Below are positions 45,993-56,369 of a stretch of 64,000 bases of DNA, piece after piece. The number at the start of each line of letters is the position of its first letter. Positions within the stretch are counted from its first letter, which is position 1. Made by a program: the position numbers and the translations under genes. The stretch is taken from the NCBI GenBank assembly GCA_015345905.1, contig JADDTR010000017.1, positions 496,001 to 560,000 on the forward strand. Reading direction: 5' to 3'. This DNA is from Aotearoamyces nothofagi (taxonomy: Eukaryota; Ascomycota; Leotiomycetes; Leotiales; Tympanidaceae). The notes beneath the pieces were generated by a model that saw only the letters and a list, made by a program, of their open reading frames with translations, ran no database searches and had not been told where the DNA came from.

Positions 45993-47205
45993 ATGCGGAT
46001 CAGATTAAGGGGCCCCTCAGGTGCCTCGACTGTTACTTTGGCAGAAGATGCCACAGTCCATGATTTGCGGTCCGCGATTACTGAGAAGACTTCCTTGACC
46101 GTGTTTGATATCAAATACAGCTATCCGCCCAAACCACTGCATTTAGATCAGGACTCTAAACTTTTATCTGCTCTAGACGTACGCCTAGATGGAGAACAGC
46201 TTACAATTAGCTCCCAAGCAGCGCCGGTCATAGAAAATAGGACCGGAACTGCAAACTCTCAAAACACCAGCTCAGACATAACGGTAACGAATCCCCCCAA
46301 ACAGTCAGTGGTGTCACAAGCTTCAAATCAAATTTCGTTTGCTGGCATAGCTGGTAATAAAACTGCAGGCGTCTCCGAAGATTCCAAGCCATCAATCGGT
46401 CCTGTGTCACTGCAACGCAAAGTCATGGGGGACAATGTTCCAGAATTACCTCTGCCTGATCGCGGGGCAACACTCGGTATGCTGGCTTTGCAATATAATT
46501 GTAGAATATATCTGATAATTACCAGTACTCCGGGTTATGCCTGATGATAATAGCTGTCTCTTCCGAGCCTTCGGAACAGCAGTATTGCCTGGAGATGATC
46601 TGAGCATGACTGAGCTACGAGCATTGGTGGCAGCCACGATACAGAGGGAATCAGATGTCTACACTCAGGTGGTATTGGACGGCCAGAAGCCCGATGACTA
46701 TTGCAGGTGGATTCAGACAGAGGATGCATGGGGTGGCGCTATCGAGATGGTCATCTTATCAAAGCACTTCGAAATCGAAATTTGCAGTATTGATGTACAG
46801 GTAAATAACTTGTCTCCGGGAGGATTACTTTGACATGTTTCAGCAGCTAACATTCCCAAGTCACTGCGTATTGACAGATTTAACGAGGGTGCTCCCTCAA
46901 GGTGCATACTTGTCTACTCTGGTATTCATTATGATACGATTGTTCAAAGTCCTTCTGAACCCCCGCATACCAAAGCAGACAGCCCTCCAGAATTTGACAA
47001 AAGAGTCTGGGATGCTGAAGATGATGACATATTGATCAAGGCGACAGAATTGTGTGAGAAGCTGCAGAAAATCCACTATTTTACGGACACAGGTGGCATG
47101 GCCATCAGATGTAGCAATTGCGGATGGATCGGGTACGGCGAGGCTCAGGCAGCTGGCCATGCGCAGCAGACCGGGCATTATGATATGGCAGAGTTGAATT
47201 CATGA
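45993..47205 (+). CDS. otu1: Ubiquitin thioesterase Otu1 (YOD1)
   Basis: OTU-family deubiquitinase that works with the Cdc48/p97 segregase. The product is 367 aa from exons 45993-46476, 46526-46800 and 46861-47205. An N-terminal ubiquitin-like UBX-type domain (about 1-75, MRIRLRGPSGAST) is followed by a Ser/Thr/Asn-rich linker and the OTU domain, with the catalytic block MPDDNSCLF (Cys about 172) and the His box YSGIHYD (His about 276). A C-terminal C2H2 finger (IRCSNCGWIG ... HAQQTGH) is as in yeast Otu1. All catalytic residues are present. The acceptor of intron 2 (CCCAAG) is preceded by a CTAAC branch site. Confidence 0.94.
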
Positions 47206-47455
47206 TGGTCTCTTTACTGGCAAGGACTTTAATTCACTTTCAGAGCTAGACTTGTTCATGGATCATGGAGCTCACATGCACTCTCTCAATCTTAGGTTAC
47301 CAAAGCACTGGATTCCTTTTAACTAAATCTCATTGATGATAATCCTATAAGAACATAGTCGAAGGTATCATATTTAGTGCCATATATACAATCACGTCTA
47401 GGAAGTTATCCTCAATATTGACAGTCTCTCTTCACCCGACCAAGTGAACTTCACA

Positions 47456-48787
47456 ATGGGCTTCTTCGGCTACGGTGGGAGTGATGAAATGCACCAAGAG
47501 TGCACAGAAGAGTACTGCAGGCATTGTGCATATCTGCAGATGTACCGTCGGTTCCCGCAGTCTATTCTGGCGTTACTTCACGAAATGCATCCCCATGAAT
47601 CTCCACGCAGTCGTTTGGGACACACCCCTTGGAACGATAAGACTTGCGCATCACCGGCAGACTGGTCCCAACTATATGGCCACCAAAATGATGGGCCGGT
47701 AGATCTGAGCAGGTACTTTACTCCTACAGGACGAGGAACGTGGTCCTTTGGCGGCGACTTGACTAGACCTCGAGTAAATCATGATGTCCAAAACCAGACA
47801 ATCAAGAAGGACACGGCTACCCTCAGCAACCCACAAGCTCAAACTCGAGGTACGGATATTGTGCCCCAGAACAGGGGAGAAAACATACATCCAGTTCGAA
47901 GAAATGTATACACTGGACTGGAAACAATGGCATGGTCAAAGGATGAAGCTTTTGTCGAAGAGATCATGCAGATGGCGCTCCGGGGTGACTCGCATATGTT
48001 GGAATATGCAAAATCACTTCTCGCAGGGGCAAAGGCTACATGTGCTCTCCAAAGATTGGACACTGCTTCTATCTGGAATACGCCGGCTACCCGCAAAAAG
48101 GCTGATTTGATCCTCAAGGATATCAAAAGGGGGGAAATAAGGTCCACTTTCCTTTCGATCGAAGACGCAAAGAAGATTCTTGCAGTTGTAAATGCTGAGG
48201 GTGCAAAACAAGAGCATCGTGAAATGGCAACTTCTGGGAAACTTAACGAGACCCAAGCCACTGCATTCGGTGCTATGTTTCTAGCTGCTCGCGAAGTTGC
48301 CCGTCGAGAGGCATTCGCCATCCATAAAGACGTAAGCCAGGGCAATCTTTGTTCATTTCTTGGATGTCTAGTAGAAGCAAATAATTCAGTCGGTATTATG
48401 CGTACCCATAAAGTCAGAGACTCAAGCTCTAGCATCGAGAATCCGATTGTTGGCCACAATCGAGATATCCGCCAAGAACGGAGCTCGGCCAGTGAAGGTG
48501 CTACAGCGAAACCGCTTGCACTGGCGGACAACCACGAGCTTCTAGAGAAAATCAAACAGATGGGAATTGTTTCTAACGACCACCGAACAAAAGCAGACGT
48601 AGCTACAATTTTAAGTCTCACAAACGCTAGCAGAAGGGATCGATCAAGCTCTAGAAGCAAAAAATACACTGATGAGCAGGCTGAGGAATCCTTTGGTGAT
48701 TTGGACGAAAGAGAAGCTCGTGCTGCTAGACTCAGAGCTTTTGGGCAGTCGCCACTGGGGTCACGCCTGCCGAAGTTGAACTCGTGA
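47456..48787 (+). CDS. Unrecognised protein, 443 aa
   Basis: I do not recognise a family. A long open frame starts at the first ATG after a pyrimidine-rich leader and encodes 443 aa. The N-terminus (MGFFGYGGSDEM) is followed by a Cys cluster C-x4-C-x2-C (ECTEEYCRHC) and a His/Pro-rich stretch, a possible small metal-binding site. The middle (about 160-310) is rich in predicted helix, with Ala, Glu and Lys (KADLILKDIKRGEIRSTF, AMFLAAREVARREA). The C-terminus is charged and ends SRLPKLNS. A GTAAGC donor near 48331 raises the possibility of a small intron. The opposite-strand frame is Ser/Leu-rich and looks like a shadow. Convergent with inp1. Confidence 0.65.
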   Translation: MGFFGYGGSDEMHQECTEEYCRHCAYLQMYRRFPQSILALLHEMHPHESPRSRLGHTPWNDKTCASPADWSQLYGHQNDGPVDLSRYFTPTGRGTWSFGGDLTRPRVNHDVQNQTIKKDTATLSNPQAQTRGTDIVPQNRGENIHPVRRNVYTGLETMAWSKDEAFVEEIMQMALRGDSHMLEYAKSLLAGAKATCALQRLDTASIWNTPATRKKADLILKDIKRGEIRSTFLSIEDAKKILAVVNAEGAKQEHREMATSGKLNETQATAFGAMFLAAREVARREAFAIHKDVSQGNLCSFLGCLVEANNSVGIMRTHKVRDSSSSIENPIVGHNRDIRQERSSASEGATAKPLALADNHELLEKIKQMGIVSNDHRTKADVATILSLTNASRRDRSSSRSKKYTDEQAEESFGDLDEREARAARLRAFGQSPLGSRLPKLNS

Positions 48788-49942
48788 GATATGATAGAGC
48801 TTGAGGGAGCGGATGCTGAGGTAAACAATAATTTACCAACACCGCCAACAACTACTGATGGACAACCAGTGATTAGCAACTTTGGTCATGAAGCTCAGAA
48901 TTAGGAAAACCGCGAGTCAACAATACCTGAAAGTGAAAATTTCACCTATTAAAGAGAGCGTCAGCTACTCCGGCCTTGTGATCGGGGTTTGAGACCAGAG
49001 TAGGTTATCTCACAGATTCGACAAAGCTGGAGATATTGCCGTAAGATCTGCTAAAGTCAGTAGTTGTGAGAGCAGCGACCTAGGCTTATGTCATGATATG
49101 ATAGATGACACAAGATATAGGCCGGGTTCTGGTGAGCAGATGCAGACGACAGTGGTTCAGACACGGAATGTTTCGGTCTGGTCTGATATGACAGGCTTTC
49201 CAGCCATCAATCACCTGACATATTAGATGGAAATAAGGACAGGGAATAGTGTAATGAAACGACGAATTATCATAAAACACTATTCAGCTTCAATATTCAA
49301 GACTCAATACAAAGCTTTGGTTCACCATCACTGCCGAAATAGGCTCGAATTTTATTCCTTCAACTTTTCTTTTTGGTACCGCCGAATAGCCTCCAAAGCA
49401 TCAATAATCCCACACGCCAATTGACTCTCCTCTCAAATGCTGTTGTTTCCTGCCTTTTCTTTCTCCCCTCCAGCTCTAACCTGTCTGGCGATACTCGCCC
49501 CACATCATTCTTCAGACCACATTACATGGCCTGATAATGATACTGAAACTGGTCGTAAATGGCAGCTTTCAAACATCAAGGCGTTTAGAGGCCATCATGG
49601 CTGGCGATGAAGTTAAAACTGCTACGGCAACAAACATTACTGGGCATTCGTGGCTTGCCTTGTAGTACAATCATAGCCACACAACGGAGCGCCCATGCCC
49701 AATGATACGGTGCCTTGTACTTGATGAATAGTGGAATTAAAAAGTATAAGTGATTATAGCGATTGACGACTTGCCAGCCAGAACTCCCCTTAAATGCAAA
49801 GCTCCTATATCCAATCGTTGAATAGATAACGAACGCCTCATAATATTTCAACATATGATCCGATCCGCCTTTCCAGATACCTTCCTTAAATAAAGTACAA
49901 TAACGAAACCATTGATTTAGGAACACCAGCCCACATATATCA
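48788..49942. other. Intergenic, converging 3' ends
   Basis: 1.15 kb between the stop of the unrecognised gene and the stop of inp1. No gene, RNA or repeat is supported; short open frames have no features. Confidence 0.5.
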
Positions 49943-51753
49943 TTAATCGACCTCCCAGCTATCACTAACCGGAGTATGACTGGCTCGTCGCCGAGGTTCC
50001 TGCTTTCCAACAAGGCTCATGCCGTAATCATCTTCCGCAAATCCAATAAGCTCGCTATCATCATAGTCCCATTGTCCGACAATCTTTTCACCTCCTTCAC
50101 CAAAGCCAAAGACCATGCCTTTCCATTCACCAGCTCTTATTTTTGCTGCCATATCAAGCATTAAATGGAGAAGGTGACTAGGCGGACTGAGTAGAATTTC
50201 GTAAGTTTTCTGCATGATAGCTGTCGGGAGATGCCGTGCTGTTTGTAGATGCCCTGACTGGCGCCCTGAGGGTGAAAATATATTGGCGGCAGGAGGGAGT
50301 GGGGAGAGTGCACGGCGACGGGAGTTACTGCCAGTTGTGGGCCTATGCCGAATCGGCTTCGGGTTTGTCGGTGGTGCGGCGATTTCAAAATGTTCCTCGT
50401 CAAGATCAATTTCGATGTCATTTATGAGCGTAGGAGATGTAGTTGGAGGAGTTGAATATTCTTCGCTTTCTTTCGTGACTGGCTCGGTGGTAGATATTCT
50501 TGGCATATTCCATATTCGAGGAGTCTCAGGGGTAATCGTGAGTTCAGATAGGTCACGCGCATGATTTTGCGGCCGTTTTGGGAGGGAGATGTTGTCATGT
50601 GGATAGGGAAACATGGTTGGTGACTCCGGATTGGATTCGGGCGGAGAAGGCGGTAATGGTGTAATAGAGCTGTGCCAAGAGAGTACGGACTGAAACGAGT
50701 CCACACTGGATGAAAAGTCAGATGAAGATGACTCGACATTCGAAGCTCGACGAAGCGGGGAGGCCGTTTTTCCCCTTGGAGGGGAGGAAGTAATAAGTGT
50801 AAGTTCGGGAGGCATTATCAATGAGCGACCTGTCTGTGAAACTTCGGGGCGACCTCTTGTATCCTGCTCTGCATTTACAGATAATAAAGAAGGAAAAGTG
50901 TTGCGTGGGGTAACGTTCATCTCATTTGTTGCATCGCTGTCGCTGTCCATCCCTCTGGTTTGGACATTATCGTCCGCCATTGTTGAATAGTAGTCTTCGC
51001 CACTCTCGGGCTCCGAAGAAGACTCCCTTGATAGAACTAGAATTGGCTCGGGAGTTGGCCTTTCAACGGGTTTCCAAGGTTTCTTCTTGATCGGTGTCTT
51101 GGGTGCTTCCGGTAAATCGACAGTGAAGGTCCTCTTGAAAGGACATGCCGTCTTTTCAAATAGCAGAATCTGGGATAAAACGTCCTTGAGTTCTTGAGAC
51201 CTCCGTATATCGTCTGGCTCTGCAATCGGTATCTCAATCCGCCAATATTGAGGTCGTCTCACCTGCAAGACAAACTTGCTAGATGCATCATCCACACACC
51301 AACAGCGAGACTTTGGAAATATAGCTTGTGTGATAGTCCGGCAGTTTAGAAAAGCAACTGAACCTGGAGCACGGTAAACCCGTAGAGGACCTGCAGGAAT
51401 AATGATTAGCTCGGTGTCCCACCCAACATGGTATTTCCCAACAGGCCGGATGTATGCATACCAACAGCAATTGTTCTCTCCAAGCGGGAGCTCCAGGGCA
51501 GCGTCCCAGGCGCTTCTTCCACATCAACGAAATCCCCATGGCTGGAGCTCGGCCTTCCGATAGAAGTAGAAGCTGCTGTGAAAGCCACAACACGCACTGA
51601 CGGGTGTTCATATAATGTCTCGACTCCGGGTTCTTGAAGCGACGCATTACTGCCCCGCCGCTTATCTGTCGACTCTGAAAGTCGAAGTGGGAGAGTAATA
51701 GAGCGCCGCGCTGCGGGTGACGCTGGATGCGAAGTAGTCGTATTCTCTGCCAT
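49943..51753 (-). CDS. inp1: Inheritance of peroxisomes protein Inp1
   Basis: Peroxisomal peripheral membrane protein that tethers peroxisomes to the cortex so that the mother cell keeps some at division. The product is 579 aa from exons 51753-51462 and 51391-51390 boundary onward (51390-49943). The conserved N-terminal core runs through LRVYRAPGSVAFLNC, PKSRCWCVDD, SKFVLQVRRPQYWRIEIP and KTACPFKRTFTVDLP, at about residues 98-220. The remainder is long, low-complexity and Ser/Pro-rich. The C-terminal segment (PTAIMQKTYEILLSPPSHLLHLMLDMA ...) is a second conserved patch of the fungal family, quoted only in part. The family assignment is from memory of fungal homologues. It shares a 475-bp divergent promoter with the UsgS-like gene. 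Confidence 0.82.
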
Positions 51754-52228
51754 GACCTGAATCTAAACTGCTCTGTCTATTGCATGGCGGCCATTTCTTC
51801 TACGGCGTGGGCCGACCCTTATGAGCGGACGAGGGAAGCGCTCGGCCGTTATATGGCGTGCACGTCGAGGTTGTGCTGGTCGCCGTTTATCTACAACGGT
51901 AAGCAATGCGTATCAACCACCCCTGGCTGCCGCGTTGGTTGTATGCAGCTGAAACAAAGTGGACGGCGTCGACGAAGTTGTGTTCTGGCGCGACGCTGGC
52001 CCGCGACGCGACTTTATTGTCCCTGACAACTACCTTACCTTAGGAGGGCGGCTGTTTAACAGGTTCTAAGGACAATGACGCTCCACTACATACAGTAGAC
52101 AGTTACGAGTTACGGCAACAGTACTAACGAGCAACCCGTTAGGTAGATTGGCGAAAGCTGGGGAGCTTCGTCACGTACCAGCACGCCTGGCCTCAATTAA
52201 ATTTGATCGCCATAAGTGACCAGCAATT
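51754..52228. promoter_or_regulatory. Divergent promoter inp1/usgS-like
   Basis: 475 bp between start codons. Contains a CCTTACCTTAGGAGG-type string at about 52032, common in such intergenic DNA. No gene seen. Confidence 0.45.
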
Positions 52229-53637
52229 ATGGCAGAACCCAAAGCACAGACGCAGCGACTTATACCGACCCAGGACGAGCTCAAGAGGAAGTTCGAGGTC
52301 AGCAATTTCGAACCCAACTCGATCATTCGGGGTGCGCAGTTGACTGTCGTTGGAGGTAAGCATCTCGAACGAGGAGCATTTCCACACCAGGGCACCGTAA
52401 GTTACTGACGATACCAAGCTCTCCGAGCTTTACAGAACCCAAAATTGTTCACATCCGACCATTACAGGCAGGCTGCCATTGCGGTTGCCGCTGGAGTTGC
52501 GATCAGAATCCTCATAGGAATACCCGTACGTCCCTAGGACAGCCTTCTTCCCTAGCTATCCGATACTCACTGCTTGGGGTAGATTGTCGGCATAAAGGTG
52601 CTACTATGGTTCTTGTCATTCTTTGTCGACTTCGATGCTGTGACCTGGGATGACTCTCTGGTCAATGGCCTTAACTTCGTCCAGAATTACGTTCTCCAAG
52701 TGCCATTCTTCTTGATGACTCTCATGAGATACATTACACCTACGCTCGACAATATGTTTATGGAGTCATTAAGATGGGTGGACCAGACTTATCAGCAGAA
52801 ACATAAAGACCAGGACCCTGCGTCTCTTCGAGAGATGTACTATCCCAATCTTCGCATGTACGCGACGCGGGACGGCACCACGCACTCGAAAAGTACAGCT
52901 GAAGCTCTGACAATGCTCCTTGTGAGACTCGGGAAGAAAGGTGGAATATCGCTGGCCATTTTTGCCTTATCATTCGTTCCATATGCTGGACGATTGGTGC
53001 TGCCAGCTGCTAGTTTCTACACATTCAATAAGGCGGTTGGTCTTGGCCCGGCAGCTATAATATTTGGAACAGGTGTCTTTCTTCCTCGTAGATATCTAAT
53101 TATCTTTCTTCAGAGCTATTTCACTTCAAGGAGCCTAATGCGCGAACTGGTAGGCATTCTGAGCGACCTAGTTAAATATTCCCGATTACTGACGATCGTT
53201 TCAAGTTGGAGCCTTATTTCTCACGCATCCGCTTTTCGAAGGAGCAGAAGAAGCATTGGTTCCATGATCGAGAGGGGCTTCTGTTTGGCTTCGGTGTTGG
53301 ATTCTATATATTCTTGAGGATTCCACTTCTAGGTGTGCTCATATACGGAATTGCAGAGGCCTCTACTGCCTACCTCATCACCAAAATCACGGATCCTCCA
53401 CCACCACCGGCTTACATTGAAGGTTTTGCCGAAAGCCAACAGCAATGGAGGAACAAGCACGAGTTCTTGAATTTGGATCTTGTGAACCTGGATGCACACA
53501 ATGTTTCTAGCAATGATCGTGCGAACCAAAACCCGATCGCGACAGGATCCAGCTCGGGCGTCCACACGGACGCTTCGAGTTCATCAAGAATACCCTCAGA
53601 GCCGCCACCACCGTATGCCGAGGCCGGTAATAGGTAA
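52229..53637 (+). CDS. UsgS-like fungal transmembrane protein
   Basis: Filamentous-fungal membrane protein of the group annotated as UsgS; its biochemical function is unknown. The product is 410 aa from exons 52229-52355, 52419-52525, 52583-53149 and 53206-53637. A conserved soluble start (FEPNSIIRGAQLTVVGALRALQNP) leads into hydrophobic segments at about residues 60-105, 190-235 and 295-330, the last in LLFGFGVGFYIFLRIPLLGVL, cited here only in part as GFGVGFYIFLRIP. The C-terminus is Ser/Pro-rich and ends PPPPYAEAGNR, a PPxY motif that could recruit a WW-domain ubiquitin ligase such as Rsp5. A second Pro run (PPPPPAY) precedes it. Confidence 0.75.
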
Positions 53638-54205
53638 GATATAAGACAATGTGTAATGGGATGTGAAATACGAAAAGGAGGCGTTTTCGGACCAATGGAG
53701 ATTGGAGATTGGCATATATGTCGTATTGTACTTTACGAAATACAATACTGTAGCTTCGGGCTGTTACTGGAGATTTATGATTCACATGGCACTATGAATC
53801 AGTCCAACGCGGGCCGGGCCAGCTTAGCACGCATAGGTAGGTAACTCGCTCAACGATCCGTCGGGCCCTCGACCTCCTTCCTTCCCCCCTCGCGCCCTCC
53901 AACTCATGCCAGCGCCTCTATTTGACGAGACAACCCCTGTCTACAACTGTTACATGGTGCGTGCATGGGCTGCGATAAGCCCCTCCAAGGCTTATCCTCC
54001 AAGGCTTATCGGACTCGACCATCACTTGCTTATCAGAGGTCCCCGGGTCTCTGACGTCTTGGCAATTGCTCTGTTTCCAGTGCGGGGACTGCCCTCCATA
54101 ACTATTGTTGCTTTATATCCCCCTCTGCCCCCCCTCCTTCTAATCTATTCTAAAGAAAACACAAAGTTATAAATTATACCTCTTTCAACGCTTCTATTCT
54201 GCACA
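53638..54205. other. Intergenic usgS-like to formamidase
   Basis: 568 bp on the plus strand holding the first gene's tail and the formamidase promoter. It includes a direct duplication of CCTCCAAGGCTTATC (15 bp) and the GATA-site cluster listed separately. Confidence 0.6.
53974..54034. promoter_or_regulatory. Cluster of four GATA-factor sites
   Basis: GATAAG at 53974-53979 on the plus strand and CTTATC at 53991-53996, 54005-54010 and 54029-54034. Three of the four satisfy the HGATAR core of AreA/NIT2-type nitrogen regulators. They lie about 170-230 bp upstream of the formamidase start, a typical position for nitrogen-catabolite control of amidase genes. Confidence 0.7.
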
Positions 54206-55851
54206 ATGGGTCTTACAGGGATTCGCGAGGTCTGTAAGGTGACCTTTGATAAGCATGCTTCGGAACAGCCGAAGCTTCACGTAAGTAGCTCTACCATCTT
54301 GAGTCCTGCCGACTTATTCACATTTTAACAGAACAGATGGCATCCAGACAGTAGGTCTTTACTGAGATCAGACCCTGCATTAATTGATTACCAACTGACA
54401 TTTACAACAGTTCCGTTCATAGATACTATCAAGGACGGGGAAACGGTCAAGATTGAGTGTGTTGATTGGACCGGCGGCCAGATTGGAAACAATGATAGCG
54501 CCGATGACGTGAAAAACGTCGACTTGACCAAGATCCATTATCTCTCGGGCCCATTCGAAATCGAAGGGGCCGAACCTGGCGATGTCTTGTTGGTGGAAAT
54601 TATGGATGTCCAGCCTTTTCAAGATCAACCTTGGGGCTTTACAGGTATCTTCGACAGACAGAACGGTGGTGGATTCTTAGATGAGATCTATCCAAGCGCG
54701 TATGTTGATAATGAACCAGGAACTCCGTCAATCAACAACTGACAAGGCAATATACAGCGCAAAAGCAATCTGGGATTTCGAAGGAATCTATTGCACATCG
54801 CGCCATATTCCACATGTTAAAATCGCAGGTCTCATTCACCCTGGCATTCTTGGCTGTGCCCCTTCTGCAGAAGTCCTAGCTCTTTGGAACAAGCGCGAAG
54901 GCGAGCTTATTTCTGCCAACAAGCTTGACCGCATTGTCGCTCAGCCGCCCAATCCACAGAACGTCCACGCAGGAAGTGCGAACGAGGAACTCAAAGCAAA
55001 GGTCGGCAGGGAGGGTGCACGGACCATCCCTGGACGTCCCGAGCATGGGGGCAACTGCGATATCAAAAACTTGAGCAGGGGTAGCAAAGTCTATCTGCCA
55101 GTCCATGTAAAGGGCGCCAAATTTAGCGTGGGAGACTTGCACTTCTCTCGTCAGTATTCTCTTATAATACACATCATTATTAATGCATTCTTTTAACTAA
55201 CTAGAGCTTTAGAGGGAGATTCAGAATTGGCATTTTGTGGTGCTATAGAGATGGCAGGGGTTATTACTATTAATTTCAAAGTTATGAAGAATGGCTTAGC
55301 AGATCTAGGTATGAAGTCCCCGCTGTACCTACCCGGACCCGTTGAGCCGCACTACGGTCCTAGTCGGTATCTCACTTTCGAGGGCTTCTCAGTCGATGAA
55401 CACGGCAAGCAGCACTACATGGACGTGGCTGTAGCCTATCGCCAAACCGTACTACGTATGTTATTTATTTCTTGTCTTTGGCTGCGTTTTATTACCAGTG
55501 TTTTGGCCGACATGACTGCGAGCGTATGCTCAACAGAATATAGGTTGCATCGAATATCTACGCCGATTCGGGTACTCAGATTACCAGATATACCTCCTAC
55601 TCTCCTGTGCGCCAATACAGGCACACATAGCTGGAATCGTCGATATCCCTAACGCCTGTACTACTCTCGGGCTGCCAATGGACATATTCGATTTCGATAT
55701 CTCGCCAACAGGCAAGGCGACCAAGCTTGACATGGGCACTTGTGCATTCGAGACGGGCGTCAAAGAGGGAAAGGTTACCGCCGGAGGTGCTAATAGCGAG
55801 CATAGTTGGGGTGGCGGGTTGACCTACAAGGAGAAGGTCTCCGACGCTTAG
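54206..55851 (+). CDS. fmdS: Formamidase (FmdA/AmdA family)
   Basis: Hydrolyses formamide to formate and ammonia, letting the fungus use it as a nitrogen source. The product is 441 aa from six exons: 54206-54280, 54332-54350 (a 19-nt micro-exon), 54411-54699, 54758-55149, 55213-55455 and 55544-55851. Family blocks include HNRWHPDIPF, VDWTGGQIGNNDSADD, GILGCAPS, RPEHGGNCDIKNL and the metal-site-like LHFSQGDSEL. All phases agree. The protein is slightly longer than A. nidulans FmdS; the substrate (formamide rather than acetamide) is inferred from overall resemblance. GATA sites upstream suggest nitrogen regulation. Confidence 0.9.
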
Positions 55852-56369
55852 GCGAGGCATATTTTGACTGGCTGTGAACGACAGGAACGGTCTCGTCAAG
55901 TATCATCACGAGGATCTTAACTTGTTTGGGGAGGAGGACTTCGGGAGGCAGGAACCTGGTTGTCACTAATTTGAAAAATGATGCAGTCGGGTTAAATGCT
56001 ATAGTTCTGATTGTCTGTTCTTGAATAAAAGAGCCTTTTGCTTTACAATCTCTAATTGATATATGCTTTCGTCAGTGAGAGGTTTCGCATGACATTGAAG
56101 GTTCTAGATGCAACGAGACCTCGCTAGTAATTGGGTTTTCTATTTAGTGGACATCTTAGATACCTCTTGTCACTATACGTTAAGAGATTGTAAGTGGTTA
56201 AAACATTCCTGTCAATCATTATTTAGGGACGTTTAAAACGCTTAGCCATTACTATTTATCATTCACGAATGATATTCCTGATTCAGTACAACGACCGACT
56301 AAAAGTGCTTCTGCTAGTTTTCGGTAAGAAGTTCTACCATGCTGCACGCCTAGACGATGGCCACTGAAC
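55852..56369. other. Intergenic, converging 3' ends
   Basis: 518 bp of AT-rich sequence between the stop of fmdS and the stop of the CUE-domain gene. No gene seen. Confidence 0.5.

Noticed and set aside
47839-48879. 346-codon frame antisense to the unrecognised gene
   Set aside because: Ser/Leu-rich composition typical of a reverse-strand shadow; the plus-strand frame has a better start and leader.
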